Shown here: piece after piece, positions 26,228 through 38,138 of the stretch
How positions within the stretch are numbered: position 1 is the stretch's first letter
Layout: each line of letters opens with the position of its first letter
NCBI GenBank assembly: GCA_023313575.1
Contig: JAJTTP010000013.1
Span: 434,001-498,000 of the forward strand
Origin: Eutypella sp. D-1
Lineage: Eukaryota; Ascomycota; Sordariomycetes; Xylariales; Diatrypaceae
Length of the DNA: 64,000 bases
Direction of reading: 5' to 3'
The notes under the pieces: model-generated
What the model was told of the DNA's origin: nothing
Database searches by the model: none
The model's input: only the letters and a program-made list of their open reading frames with translations
Translations under genes and position numbers: made by a program

Positions 26228-29200
26228 CTAGAACCAATCCGGGATCTTCCTCTTGCGCAGCCGCATGTAGCTCTTCGTGAACCGGCCGCCAACGCCCTCT
26301 CTGGGTTCAGTGGAAGTCGCCGCCGCAAACGCCTTGGCGCCTGGCGCTTCTTCGAAGTAGTAGTGATTAACTTCTTCTCCTAATGAGATGCGCCAGGGGG
26401 CCTGCAGCTGGTCCCTATTGGGACCGCCGCCGCAAGAGCCCTTCATGACGTTGCTGGGCGGGGAGTTGATGGCGAGGCAAAACATGTTCGACGGTTCGGT
26501 GAAGTCGGTGACGAGCCCCGAGCGAAGCCACACCAGGTATAACAGGCAGAACACGCTAGTGGCGAATTGGAGGGCGAGAATCACGTAGAAGGATTTCTGC
26601 CACTCCTCCTCGTAAGTCGATGCGAACTGCTGCGTGCGCACGGACGCCTTGAACTGTTCATACATGCCCGGATCCAGCTCATGCGCACCATACTCCCAAT
26701 AGTGTCTGAACGTAGTCTGTATCGACCCTACGACAAGCGCCGCCGACACGTACACGGAAAGCGCCTCGGCGGTACTCGGTAAGAGCGGGTTCAGCTCTGG
26801 CTCTCTTAAGATCATTTGGGTCAGGATCCGTGCGTTAGACGCGTTGTTGTTGTATATGCCGCCGTTGATGTCCATACTCAGTTGCCACTGGTGAACTAGG
26901 TTCTTCCAGTCGGGTGACATCCAAGGCTTGACATCTTCGACTACGCGGCTATACGCGTCCATGTCCTCTGGGTCCTCGCAGTGCGCCATCATCTGCCCAC
27001 CCGATAGGCCCGTCACATCCAGCTGCGTTGAGCATGCCGACGACGCCCAGGACCGCAGAGAGCACAGCGTGTAGTCTGGCTGATCCGTGAAGTTGGACTT
27101 CATCAGGATATACATGTCGGTCGAGGTTGCGACAGTTGTGTTGACGATCATGTTGTGTTCGAAGGGGAACTATGATGATAGTTAGCGAAACAACGTGGGG
27201 GACGATTATGGTGGCATTTGGTAGGTGATCGGTGTGTGGACTTACCATTTGGAAGACCGGGGGCGCGCGGCCGTACTCTGGGCCCCAACGGAAGATATCA
27301 TCCACAACTGTACGATTCAACCATTCGCCCTTGCTAGGGTCAGGTACGTCCTTGAACCAATCATCCTCTCCAATTACCTGGCCGGGAATGTCCGTCTTGC
27401 CATTACGGGCCGTTGGCCACGTTGTCTATCACCCGTTAGCATACTGACCGAGCCGCAATTCTTCAATGATCATTGCGATGAAGAGTGCATCATGTTTGAA
27501 TGGACCACATACTAGAGATGGAAGTTAGCGCATGATATCTAACATGAGTCGGGGATGTTGGAGACAGTAAGGTGCAGTAAGGAATGGCCAATACATACCA
27601 TATACAAGAGGCGCCAGCTCCTCAGGCAACATGTTGACGCACATGACGTTGAGAGCCGGTGAGATCACACTCGCCCGGACGGAAAATTCGCCTAATCCTA
27701 GAAGATCCTTCGGTTGCAGGATACCGTTTCTGGGGTCAGTGGCGGCAGCGTAGACACCCGGATGTGGCATGGCAAGAGTGACATTGTTGATAATCCTCTT
27801 GTGTATGTCGAAGTTTTTCGCCACGTCCGAATACTCTCTCTCGATCCACGTAGCGGTCATGGTCGTGTTGTCGAGGAGATTGTGCATGCCCTGGGGTCTA
27901 TTTCCAATATCCGTTTCTTTTGATGTTCCTTCGTCACGTATTCTCTTCCACGTATCCCTACTGTTGTTAGTAATTCTTGGGGACCATGACTTCTGTCACA
28001 GGGTGGGCTGCCCATCCAGTCACGTACATGAAGCCAAGGAGATTGCGGTATGCTTAGCGAGGTTAGCAGTGCGTGCGAACGTTAGGAAGATTGGGGGGCT
28101 CTTACACATTCCCGAATATTGCACATTCATGCATGATTCGGCTGAGAAGAACGGTTCGTCGATCAAGCCATCAATCGGTGTCCTACAGGACTTGCCCACA
28201 AATGCCGGATTCAGGTAAGATGACCTGATGAAGCCCTCAAGCTCCCGTTGGTGCCATTGTCCAAATTTAAGCTTCGGCCGCACCAGCGCATCCGACGCCG
28301 TAAGGAATAGGAACGACGAAAGGCAGCATATAATGGCGAGGACTCCCGCAACCGATTTCAAAACCGCTACCTCATGTTAGTCAGTATTCAATTCTTATAG
28401 GCTTAGCCCCAGATTGACCCGCGTTGGGTTCTGTCCTCAGCGGGACGAGAAGACATACTATATAGGATCACATTAGCACAATTGTATTCAAGGTAAAGGG
28501 GGGGGATAATGCCAGTACATACCGTATAATAGCATCCCAGTTCACGACCAAGGAGCCAGGTTGCTAGAGATCCTAGTTAGTTTGTGTATACAACATGCAG
28601 AATTGCAGCTACTCACATAGATCCAACTCCGTAACGTGAACAGGCCAAGCGATACGCCCTTGGAATCTCTGGCGATCGCCTTTCGCGTGGCGATTTGTCC
28701 GACGACGGCTGCTACCGTTGTGATGAAGGCGGCGAGGATGGTAGTGCTGAAGAAGGTATTCAGCAGGCCGGCAGTAGAAGGTGATATGAGGCCACCGGTG
28801 GATGAAATTTTGTTTCCGTATCGTGGCTGGGCGAGGGCGGCCCCGAACCACACGCCATTCATCAATGTTGAATAGATTGCAAGGCCAATTACGCTGCAAA
28901 AGACCGCTGACCAACGGGGAATATATATGTCATGCACGGAATGACAGTCGAGTGGTGGGTTCGCTGGAGAACTGTCAATAATAAATTACAAGAGGCAATG
29001 GCATCAGATGTGCGTAGCATACCATATTTGCTGCGAAGCTCATTTATGGCCTCCTCACGGGAGGCGGCAGAGGGCCCATTGAAGCCACCAAACTCGTCGT
29101 ACTGACCCTGATACGAGTGATCACCAGAAAGGTCCCGGACGGCCCCATAAGCCGACCGGTCACCCCTCCTGGTCGACAGGGAGGTCAGCATCTCACGAAA

Positions 29201-29617
29201 CTTGGATTTTCTAGGCGGAACCGGGAGCCGAGCTGCTGTTTCTGGCTGCTGGGGGAGCTTGGTCTGCTCGGGACTCTGGCTGCCAGAGGAGGGAGATGGT
29301 GAGAGTGGGGAAACCATCGGATCCGACGTGGGCATTGGAGTCTGGCCAGAACGCGGACCTCCTGTCTCCGTCAAAGTGAAGTCAGAGGCTGGAAAGCTTG
29401 GGTTCCTCGATAGTGGCGTTGTGGGCCGTGACATATCAGCAGCGAGATTCTGTAGGTCGTAATCGTCGTCACCAATATCGCCCGCTCCATCTCGGTCTCT
29501 ATCCCCTGGGATCCGCTCAAAGCTTCTCCATGGTGAGAAGGTGGAGGGGAGGAACACAGGGTCGGCATCACCACCCGGACCTTGGTGGGGGCCGGATCGG
29601 TGCTGATCGTCCGACAT
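26228..29617 (-). CDS. Multi-exon fungal membrane protein, function unknown
   Basis: A proposed eight-exon model: 29023-29617, 28617-28963, 28519-28563, 28106-28370, 28028-28052, 27606-27960, 27246-27425 and 26228-27169, in frame throughout, 917 residues. The N-terminal ~200 residues are disordered (Ser/Pro/Asp/Gly). Then come two hydrophobic segments (FCSVIGLAIYSTLMNGVW; TTILAAFITTVAAVVGQIA), RDSKGVSLGLFTLRSWIY, a third segment (AGVLAIICCLSSFLFL), a long lumenal or extracellular region with several Asn-X-Ser/Thr sites, a fourth segment (VYVSAALVVGSIQTTF) and a fifth (VILALQFATSVFCLLYLVW). The C-terminal tail carries VTDFTEPSNMF, LAINSPPS and GSCGGGPN, hallmarks of a broad Pezizomycotina family with no established function. 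Two junctions are uncertain: exon 3 uses GTACTG rather than the better but out-of-frame GTATGT, and exon 6 uses GTATAT rather than an adjacent GTATGT that breaks the frame. A recent frameshift or alternative splicing is therefore possible. Confidence 0.75.
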
Positions 29618-32600
29618 TTCTGGACAAATCTTGGTCTGCTATTTACCGACTGAGCAGACCACCGGGCACTACACCACAAGATATGATGTAAAAACTATTA
29701 TAACAACGAGAGCTTGGTAAGTCGGTGATTATAATTATGGATACTTGATGGAGACAGGGGAGAAAATGCAGCAGCGTGCTCCATCCGGGTGTGCTCGTGC
29801 AATCGGACACTCTTGGACTGCTTCTGTCGCTCGAGTACTCCGTACCGTGAAATGGGGGGAAAAAAGAAAAAAAATAAAATAACGGACAGCTCACGCATAT
29901 TCAAAGCGACACTGGCTGCGGGTCAACTTGAGTAGGGTAGGACAGGGGGCAGTGCATCTATGTGAGGACCCAGATGCTCAAGCTCACTGGGTATTTCTTA
30001 TTTTGGGTTCGCAGTGAGATGGTAAATATCTTACCTCTTTATCAGGTGGTTCTAGCTATATAGTCGTAGTGATCTGGTATAGCACAGAGTGCGATGTCGA
30101 TCATCTAGTTGTTGTTCTGAGATTCGTTAGAGGGTGTGAGTTGTGCCCAGGAGTGGGTTATGGCCTTATAAGCGACTGGGGTTACACAGTATTGATATGA
30201 TGTGCCAGAGGACTCTCACGAACAAACCAAAAGGGATCAGTGGCTCTGGGAAGTTGAGTTTGGATGGAGATGGTTTGGGATCAACAGAAGAAAAGTATTC
30301 AGAAGTGAGTGTGTATAAAATGTGCTTGTCCACCTGGGTAGATGAATTGCAGGTATTCATAGGTGTAGGTATCTTTGCAGCAGTAGACAATAGGTACACG
30401 CCTACAGAGGTACCTACCCTACGTTTGCTACCTATCAAAAATATTTCTTGCATTCCGTTCCTTCCATTCTATAAACGGTAGTAAAGTGATCCGTGCTTGC
30501 CTTGTCCGTTGCTAGGTGGGTTGTTGTTTGCCCCCCTTCCTTCCCTCATTGAGTTCAACTTACGCGATATATCGATACTTAGGTACATATAGCTGTAGGT
30601 ACAACGCATCAATGGATATGCTCGCGTTAGTTATGTATATCTGCAACGCAAAACGGTGCAGTTGTTACATCTACCGGTGCGTACCTTCCAAACGTTGGCA
30701 AGTATTCATGTTAAATATATCAACATTGAATGTTTATTCTCTTTATCTAATACACCCAATCGCTCCTGTTTGGTTCTGATTGGCTACCGTTATATCCCTG
30801 AACATAAAGGTCACTTATCAGAAGCATCTATCCGTTCGCTACTTGTCTACCTGGTTTCCTAGGCCCCAGTTGTTCCAGGCGGTCTGAGCGCCTAGATGCC
30901 ATTCACTTCATTGAAAAAAAAAAACAATTAAGGTCAAGAGGATTTATTTTATTATCTCTTGCCTAACACTGCAACTCTCGGTACATTGTGGGAATAGCCA
31001 CTAACTATAATACTATTGAACCCCTAAATAACCAGCCCTCCAGCCCTCCCAACAGCGCTCCTTCGTGCCTAATAACCCTGGCTGCCCAGTACCTGGCACG
31101 TGGCTCAGGGGGGGTCTAGCGGGTGCACAGCCACTACTCTAGCTGGGTCCCGGCGAACTGGTTCCCGCAGATCCGCTTACCTAGAAATAGTTGGGGGACC
31201 AACGTATGTCTAAAAATAACTATCGTGGTTCGCGTTAAGGGGGTAGTAGGCTGTAAATGAGAACCCTCGACGGGCCAGGCCGATCACTGTATGTTTAGAT
31301 ATGTAATATAATATAATATAACAGAGCTCGTCTACCAGAAGAGGCACTATACCTAGGTAATGAAAGCAATATCGCAGCTCATTAAGTTGATCTTCGCCCG
31401 TTTCTATCTACAGTGGAGTTTTGACGCTGATCTCTGAGATGGGGCATAGTCCGAGGATATCTCATCTCATGGCCGGCCACTATGTAAATTGGCCTTGCTG
31501 TTATACCACCTGCATTCCGCAAGCATACTTTCTGGTCGAGGCACGCGACCTCTTGACCTTTTGGGCGTTATGAGTCTCGGGGTACTTGGTACCATAGATG
31601 AATCCGACCATCTTTTAAGCACTCAGAATTGCCTTGCTGCCATGCATGTGATGTATGCACGTAAGTAGTACATATTTGCGACAGGAATTGGCCTACATCA
31701 GCCCCTATGTCACTTGCAGATGACAAACCAGGAACTACGATTTCCTTACTATGCGTAATTATGTTTCCTATATTGAGCCCTTGGACTGTGCGAGCTAATT
31801 TCATGATGGAGCGTGCAGCCATGGCTGCACTTCTATAAGGACACTATTGCCTGTTCATCCTTTTTGGGTTTCTTCTCCCTCCATACTCGCTGCAGACCAT
31901 CCTCGCTACGACGGTCTCGCCATTGCCATTGCAGCTATAATGATACGATCGACTGACCGATCTTTAGAGTCACCAGAATGCGAAAAAGAAAAAAGAAACC
32001 TCATATAAGACGTCTCGATGCGCGTGAGAGGCGGTCCAGGAAAATATACTTCTCGTATGCCTCCTCCTTTGCTAGCCGGGCGGACTATACACATATCGGA
32101 CATGTATTTCTCCCTCGGTATATCCTCTTACATATCTTCTCGCATGAATCAAGATCATATTAAGAGGTGCGGCGAGCGCACCAGACCCCGCCACTGGAAG
32201 GCTTGGGAATTCCAGAGGGGAGAAGAACTGGCGCAGCATAGAGTATCTGTCTCAACATTGCTTTACACAGGCTTCTATTTTTCCATCAACAGCCTTAAGT
32301 TATGGAGCTTACTTTGTTAATTCCCCTAATCGTCGACTATGCTAGACCCCTCTGATGATAGATAGCAATGTTGGTGGGCTCGCGAGTCACGTACTTCGAG
32401 TTCTCACCCACTGCAAGGTTGCATGCAAGGTTTCAAGGAGAAAAGCTGGAATATGCCTAGCTATACTTTTAAGTAAACCCCGGAAGAAAAAATAAGACTG
32501 GAACTGAGAATTTGCGAGACCTGGAGAACGTTATGGGGTATGGGGAAACAACGCAGTGGAAGGTGCAACACGATTTAGTTATGGGTTGCTTGTGAGAATA

Positions 32601-32741
32601 CAAGGCTTGTGAATGTGCCGGAACGTAACGCCTGCTAATATGGTTGGAGAGGATCGTAAGAGTACCCATGATACCATATCAATCGCCATGGAGCTATTCA
32701 AAGTCGAAGAGACTCATCATCACCTATCCCTCCCCTTCAAC
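29618..32741. other. 3.1-kb intergenic stretch
   Basis: No supported gene. The left end is the promoter side of the membrane protein gene. An A tract and AT-rich words occur near 30914-30960, an ATATAAT run near 31307-31320, and there is otherwise no repeat or frame of note. Confidence 0.5.
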
Positions 32742-33939
32742 CTAGAATTCCTCCTCTTTCAAGCTGTCGTCTCGGTCCGGAGTGGCCGTACTATAATGTG
32801 CCTGGACGGGATCCATCTTCGGAGAATTTTCCTTCTTTCGGCTCCCAGTAACGTCACTGCCAGAACCTTGCTGTCCTTTGGGAGGAGCCTCCTCGAGGGC
32901 GTCCCAGAAGAGGTTTCGCTGTTTGAAGATCCAGTCCTTCACCGCATCTAGGTCCTCATCGGATGGGTCCTCAATCAACTCCAAGACAAAGTAGCCGCAT
33001 ATCTTGGCGACAGCAATGTAGTGTTTGACCTCCGCTTCGTCGAGGGCCTGAATCAGGTGCGGAAACATGACTTTTTTCTCAGTTGCACGACAGAAGCTTT
33101 TGACAGTCAGGTTGGCCAAGCGGGTTATAGCTAGTGACACGATCTGTCTGTAGAGCGGGCGCCGATCGTCCTCTAGGATGGATGCAGCAACTCGAGGGTT
33201 GCGTGATATGACAAGGTTGAGACGTTGATGGAGATCAGATCTGACTTGTCCGTTATTACGGACTGTTGAGCTGATAGCGTTCTTGCTGGCTGAAGTCTTT
33301 GATATTTTAGCTGCGGCCTTCTTCTTCTTCTTCTTCTTCTTCGCCAACCTTTTCTTCTTAGCTGAAGACTTTTTCTTGCCGACAACAGGATCCGACGGGC
33401 CCCTAGACCTATCGTTGGCAGGTATATGCTGGATCCGGGGCATGGTGTGAGGGCGGCTGTTCTTAGCATTGACTTCCTTTCCCAACATGTCGATCATTGC
33501 AATGGTCTCGTCGATTCTAAAGTCCGGAGAGCATGCTTCCCTGAGCCTTTTCAAGTCGTCCGGCGTGAGCCGTCTGTCGTGTGACGCGTTCGTAAATTCC
33601 TGGAATGGGCAGATCTGGAGTTGGTTTCCCGGGACGGTATAGTTTGATACCTCTACATTATTGTCACAGACTCATCAGCAATGGGGTTGGTTGGTCCAAT
33701 TCGATCCATAAGCTGCCGATGGGAACACTTTACTTACGCATCCAATCCCACATATCTTTGCTGATATCCATTTTCAGCTGAAGAGTAGAGACTGGTTGTG
33801 GGAATTGGTTTATAAAGTCGAGCTTCATCTCAAGTTGCCAGCGTAATGCAACGGAAAACCGACAGTCGTCGCATGCTAAGTCCCTGATTCGACCCACGAT
33901 TTCTTGGAAGCTGAAGTCGCCACTCATTGTTTGATACAC
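32742..33939 (-). CDS. Lysine-rich hypothetical protein
   Basis: Two exons (33738-33939 and 32742-33652) with an 85-nt intron (donor GTAAGT, acceptor ATGTAG) give 370 residues in frame. I do not recognise the family. The first ~60 residues are helical and soluble (FQEIVGRIRDLACDD; LEMKLDFINQFPQPV; KDMWDWM). A basic stretch around residues 140-170 (KKKSSAKKKRLAKKKKKK) is a strong candidate nuclear-localisation signal or nucleic-acid-binding tail. It is followed by a predicted helical domain (DLHQRLNLVISRNPR; FCRATEKKVMFPHLIQAL; VKDWIFKQRNLFWDALEE) and an acidic C terminus ending KEEEF. There is no signal peptide or membrane segment. The start could be 33939 or the next Met at 33927. A nuclear role is inference only. 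Confidence 0.7.
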
Positions 33940-34705
33940 GGTGGGTTGGTCGATGCGTAAGTAGTATGTGTATCCACGCAGAGATATTCCTGTATTTGCA
34001 AATATGTTGGTGGCTGTTTGGTATGTGTAGTGGAATAATTATCAGGAGGAGCTCACTTGACGTGGATGCATGAATAGCACGCCGCCCCGGGCCTATTTAG
34101 CTACCTTGAAATTGGCCTTGAGAAAAACAATCCAGTCCTAAGGTCGTAGCTACCTTAATCCGAAATTAATATTCTGTAGCTACCTAAGTAATTTATGTAG
34201 CAGAAGGAACAGATGACTAATGAGATAGAGGTAATGGCAGCCGGTCTATCTCGCGCATTGCCCGCCTACATGTATCTACCTCGGTACCTTAATACCCAGG
34301 TAGGTTGATACCGAAAGTGTTCCCAATTAAGTACACGCCAATCTTTCTATATTACCCCTTCCCCGGTCTGTCTATAGGGAGTAGAAGAGAACGAAGAATG
34401 CTAAGTACACAGCCCGGTCTATTGCTGTGCCTTTCATACGGCACCTGAGATCACCTATGGGAGCTATTAACTGGGGCTCCATCACTGTCAGTTCCCGAAG
34501 ATATCTGGAAAGATTCTGCCGGAGACACATTGTCAACATCAATTTGGCGTAGAAGTCATGATAAAGAAGAGCAGTAGTGTAAACGTTGAATTAAACATAA
34601 CCCGATATCTAAAACCCCTACCCTCCCAAGCCTGCCTTTAACCCGTACGCCTCATAACCCCCCATCCCAAATCATCAAATCCTTTGGTAAGCCATACTCA
34701 AGCAC
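33940..34705. other. Short intergenic gap
   Basis: About 0.77 kb between two genes on the same strand. It holds the promoter of the lysine-rich protein gene and the 3' flank of the next gene. TACCT/AGGTA words around 34165-34310 are typical of this genome's intergenic DNA. Nothing else is seen. Confidence 0.5.
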
Positions 34706-35749
34706 TCATACCGTGTTATCAGAGGGCGTGGCGTTTGGCGACAAGTTAAATACTTCCTGGAGCAGCCACTCCTTGACGCCCTCGTCCCACTTAGTCCCCG
34801 CGTCCCAGAAATCGAGGAGCTTCGCCCCCTTCTCCTGGCCCATCCTGGCGCCCCACAAGGAGTTGAAGGACGACGGCTCGGCGGGGTTCATGTCCGGGAA
34901 GTCTGAGTCCCAGTGGTCGAGGTCGGCGTGTGCGGAGCCCTGGTCCTTGTAGGAGTGGAAGTTCTCGATGGCACCGAGCTTGGCGTACTTCCCCTCGGCG
35001 AACTCGGTACTGTTGTCAGAGACCCGGTCTTCCGGGTTCAGCAACTCGCGCCGCGTGTGCCCCTTGGCGTACGAGTCCTGCACGACGTGCAGGCAGGTGC
35101 CAATGGCGCGGCGTCGAAGATCGACGTCGGCAAACTCGGTGGAGCATGCGAACAGCTTGAACAGGTTGTCGGAGCCGGTGGGCTTGGTCGTGCTGTTGAA
35201 GAAGCCCGATAGAGAGTAGTCGCCGGACGTGATGGGTACGCTGCTAATAGCGTCATCTTCACCGAGGCCACCCTCGGCAATAGACAGCTTGTATGCGATT
35301 TCAAGCCAGAGCATGATTTTATCGCGGGTATCGTGCGGCATTTCGCCGATATCCGCGCCCATGGAGTGCAGGAACTGTAGGTCCCAGAAGTGGCTGCGGC
35401 CGATGAGGTTCTCCACATCGGGATCGCCGTGCTCGGCAGCGAGGAACTTCCGGTACCAAGTGAAGCCCGACGAGAAGTCCCAGTTGTCGTCGTCCTTGTC
35501 GTCGAAGAGCTGGCATTCCGGGTCGTCATTCCACATGTCGCCGCGGAAGAACTCCTTGAGGTCCAACGGCGCGTCGTCCACGGTGAGATCCTTCGGGGCT
35601 CCAAACGCCGAGTGCATGAGCGCCGACAGCGTAAGTGTCTCATGCACGGGCGTGTTGATGTCGAAGGGCCCCTCAATATCGAAGCCAGCGACACCCTGGG
35701 AGATGGCGAGCACGGCGCCTAGGAGGTGGATGACAGTGGCAGACGTCAT
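34706..35749 (-). CDS. Secreted protein with phospholipase C/nuclease-like HxxxDS motif
   Basis: A single exon of 347 residues. The start at 35749 is chosen because it begins a clean signal peptide (MTSATVIHLLGAVLAISQGVAG, cleavage near residue 22); an upstream in-frame ATG at 35830 would bury it. The mature protein has an early histidine (THE-like VHETLTLSAL, His36), then FWDLQFLHSMG, and the key motif GTCLHVVQDSYAKGHTRR (His221, Asp225, His231), followed by IENFHSYKDQGSAHADLDH (His265, His274). This spacing resembles bacterial proteins related to zinc-dependent phospholipase C and S1/P1 nuclease, where such His/Asp residues bind zinc. Enzyme activity is inference. Asn-X-Ser/Thr sites occur at FNSTTK, DNSTEF and PNATPS. 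It could be an extracellular lipase, nuclease or a non-catalytic relative. Confidence 0.7.
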   Translation of the reverse strand: MTSATVIHLLGAVLAISQGVAGFDIEGPFDINTPVHETLTLSALMHSAFGAPKDLTVDDAPLDLKEFFRGDMWNDDPECQLFDDKDDDNWDFSSGFTWYRKFLAAEHGDPDVENLIGRSHFWDLQFLHSMGADIGEMPHDTRDKIMLWLEIAYKLSIAEGGLGEDDAISSVPITSGDYSLSGFFNSTTKPTGSDNLFKLFACSTEFADVDLRRRAIGTCLHVVQDSYAKGHTRRELLNPEDRVSDNSTEFAEGKYAKLGAIENFHSYKDQGSAHADLDHWDSDFPDMNPAEPSSFNSLWGARMGQEKGAKLLDFWDAGTKWDEGVKEWLLQEVFNLSPNATPSDNTV

Positions 35750-37856
35750 AGTTGCGCGGAATTTTGCCTGACTAGACTTTGTTGCTGTAAAAGGATCAGG
35801 TCGTTGATGGAATTCACCGGGCTGATGCACTAATTGTTACGGGAGATGCGCAGCAGGGCGCCTGATATATATGTCAATCCCTCGAGAATGAGGGCATCAA
35901 AAATAGATCAGACAGCACATCATCCCGAGCGCCGCCGCAGTGGACTTCATTCTTGGCATGCATGGGTTGAGTAAGACCGACGCGGCCAAGTGACGATCTT
36001 TCTCAGCTGCCAGAAACGCGGGAAGGGAGTTGCGCTCGAAAAGCTGGGAAGAGGAAGGACGCTGCATATGATGATCGGCTGAGCTTTAGTCGCCGGGTCA
36101 ATCTATTCATGAGACCTGCCTGAATAAGCATCACGAGGAATGGAAGCTTGGCAGTCAGCATAAATAGTGCTCCCGCCCCTTATACGCTAATGACCTGTCA
36201 GCCTCTGTAGTTCAAGTCCAACACATGTCTTGGCAAGAGAACCACAATACCGCGGTTACCACCTGTTTGTCTAAATATTAAGTTTAAGTCGTTAGAATCG
36301 CAATTTACTGCTTTTACGTTACATGAGTTGTTCTAGAACTTGTCGCTAATGTTCTTGAAAACCTGTGCTTACCATAGGGCTTGAACGGCGATGCATCAAT
36401 CCAGCTAGCACCAAGCGCATATGGCCTAAAATATGACGAGTCGAAAAGCAGCTGCAATCTATGGCCAGTTAATAATCAAGGAATCTCTCTAGGTTGGTGA
36501 TGCCAGGAAAGGGGCAAAGGGAGAAAAGGATCATGGCAGAACTTGTCATCAAGTTGCGGCAAGACAACACTAGATGTGTGCGCTTATTCAACGAGGTTAC
36601 TTTCGGTAGTTGCTAGTTGAACGAAGAGCTAGCAACGTGAGCTCAAGGCCGTGAGCGAGCGAAGTCAATCAGCATAAGGGTGTCCATCCTGCGCAACCCG
36701 GAATTTGCCATAGGGAGAAGTGACTTGGGAAGCTGTTCGGGTTAAGCATGAACGAACCCTCTTGGGAACTAGTTGACACCATGCCAAGTCATATATAATG
36801 TATCCTATTACTGCTTACCTCCCCCCCCCCCCCCAATCGCACCTATTCTAAGTACCGACGAAGAGCCTCAGTAGGTCCTGTTGATAGAAGAGGAAGTTCT
36901 GATGTAGATGGGGCTCATAAGTAGATACCGGTGAATGGTTTGTAGGATTTCCTAACGTGATTTTGCAGTGCTTAATATAATATTATACTTATTAAGGCCG
37001 CACTATCGAACCTTCTGGGTTTCTGTTTGAGTCCTATATTTGTGATGTTTTGTTGTTAGACAACTCGTGGTCATACCTTTACGCGCGACAGTCGCTATCG
37101 TGATATACTGGGGCTTTCAAGCAGTTCTGTTCCTCTTGTTTCCTACGTTAGCTCTACACTCGCGCTGCAAGAGACTGGTTGCACCGAGCCATAGATGTTC
37201 ACAAGACCTGGTTCAGGCCCTCGCACCTTATTCACTCGGGCAAACGAGATCCCTTTCACCGAGCTGACCCAGTCCAGACACTGGGACAAACGCGATTAAG
37301 GGCGAGAGTTGCTAGATGGGTTGTGAGATCCTCTGTGTACGTAGCGTAAATCGTCCGAGCCCGGCATGGCTACATGCCCTATGGGAGGCTCTGGTAGAGG
37401 GATGCGCAGTAGCTCCCCTGCGTTGTCAAATACTACAACCATAACAACAATCGCTAATCTACTGAAACTTCAACATGACCTTGATGTCTCCATTTGCACC
37501 ATCGACGCAAATCTTCTCGGTGGCGCCAGCAAAACTTGGCCTATGTTCAAGTAATCACATTCAGCTGATGGTCATGAAAACCACTGTAGATATTTTATAG
37601 AGGGTAAAAGCTGATTATATAGAATAATAACTCGGAAGATACAGACAGGAGTGATCCAAAAAGTCTCTATACACCAACTTCAGAGAGGATTTAACCCATT
37701 CCACTAGTTTCGATCTTCATTACCCCTATTTCCATGACCCACTTTAGTTCAACAGTCCCACTTTGCCTTCGATCATGTTAAGATTTAACATGATCAAAGG
37801 CATATCTCTCGATCACTGAACCAACCTTCCAGATACATGTTTCACAACTGTAATAT
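35750..37856. other. 2.1-kb intergenic stretch with a strong hairpin
   Basis: No supported gene. It contains a 14-base C tract at 36821-36834 and a near-perfect hairpin at 37765-37802, listed separately. Frames are short and unremarkable. Confidence 0.5.
37765..37802. other. Hairpin with 11-bp perfect stem and 3-nt loop
   Basis: GATCATGTTAA (37771-37781) and TTAACATGATC (37785-37795) form a perfect stem around loop GAT. The stem extends after a small mismatch with GCCTT/AAAGGC. It lies about 55 bp beyond the stop codon of the putative small gene at 37857-38138, read on the minus strand, so it may sit in that gene's 3' untranslated region. A palindromic protein-binding site is an alternative. 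Confidence 0.5.
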
Positions 37857-38138
37857 TCATTTCGAGCTGAATTGACTCCCTACGCCAAGTAGGTAATATG
37901 CCTGGTCTTGAGCGCTCAGTTGCACATCTCGCCTCCTAGAGGAGCGAACAGATGGGTTCCCTGATGAACTCTGGTCGGATCGTGTCCTGTCCGGCTCACA
38001 GGTCGTAGATGAAACACCTTGAGACCTCGTTGGACTCCTTGGACTAGAAAAAGACGTAAGTACATGACTATGCTCTCGAAGTTCAGCTGTGTCTTACCGG
38101 TGTGTCTTGGCAGTGCCTTTACTTTTCTTGCTCGACAT
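37857..38138 (-). CDS. Putative small two-exon gene, 75 residues
   Basis: An ATG at 38138 opens a 41-nt exon (MSSKKSKGTAKTH...) that ends at a consensus donor GTAAGA. A 54-nt intron (38044-38097) ends TTTTTCTAG, and the second exon (37857-38043) continues in frame to TGA. The product is basic and Ser/Arg-rich (PRSPTRSQG; SVRSSRRRD) with no signal peptide, membrane segment or recognised domain. Support is limited to good splice signals, an open frame across the junction and the Lys-rich start. It is divergent from the Zn2Cys6 regulator, with ATGs about 1 kb apart. It may be the first exons of something longer or a spurious frame. Confidence 0.35.
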
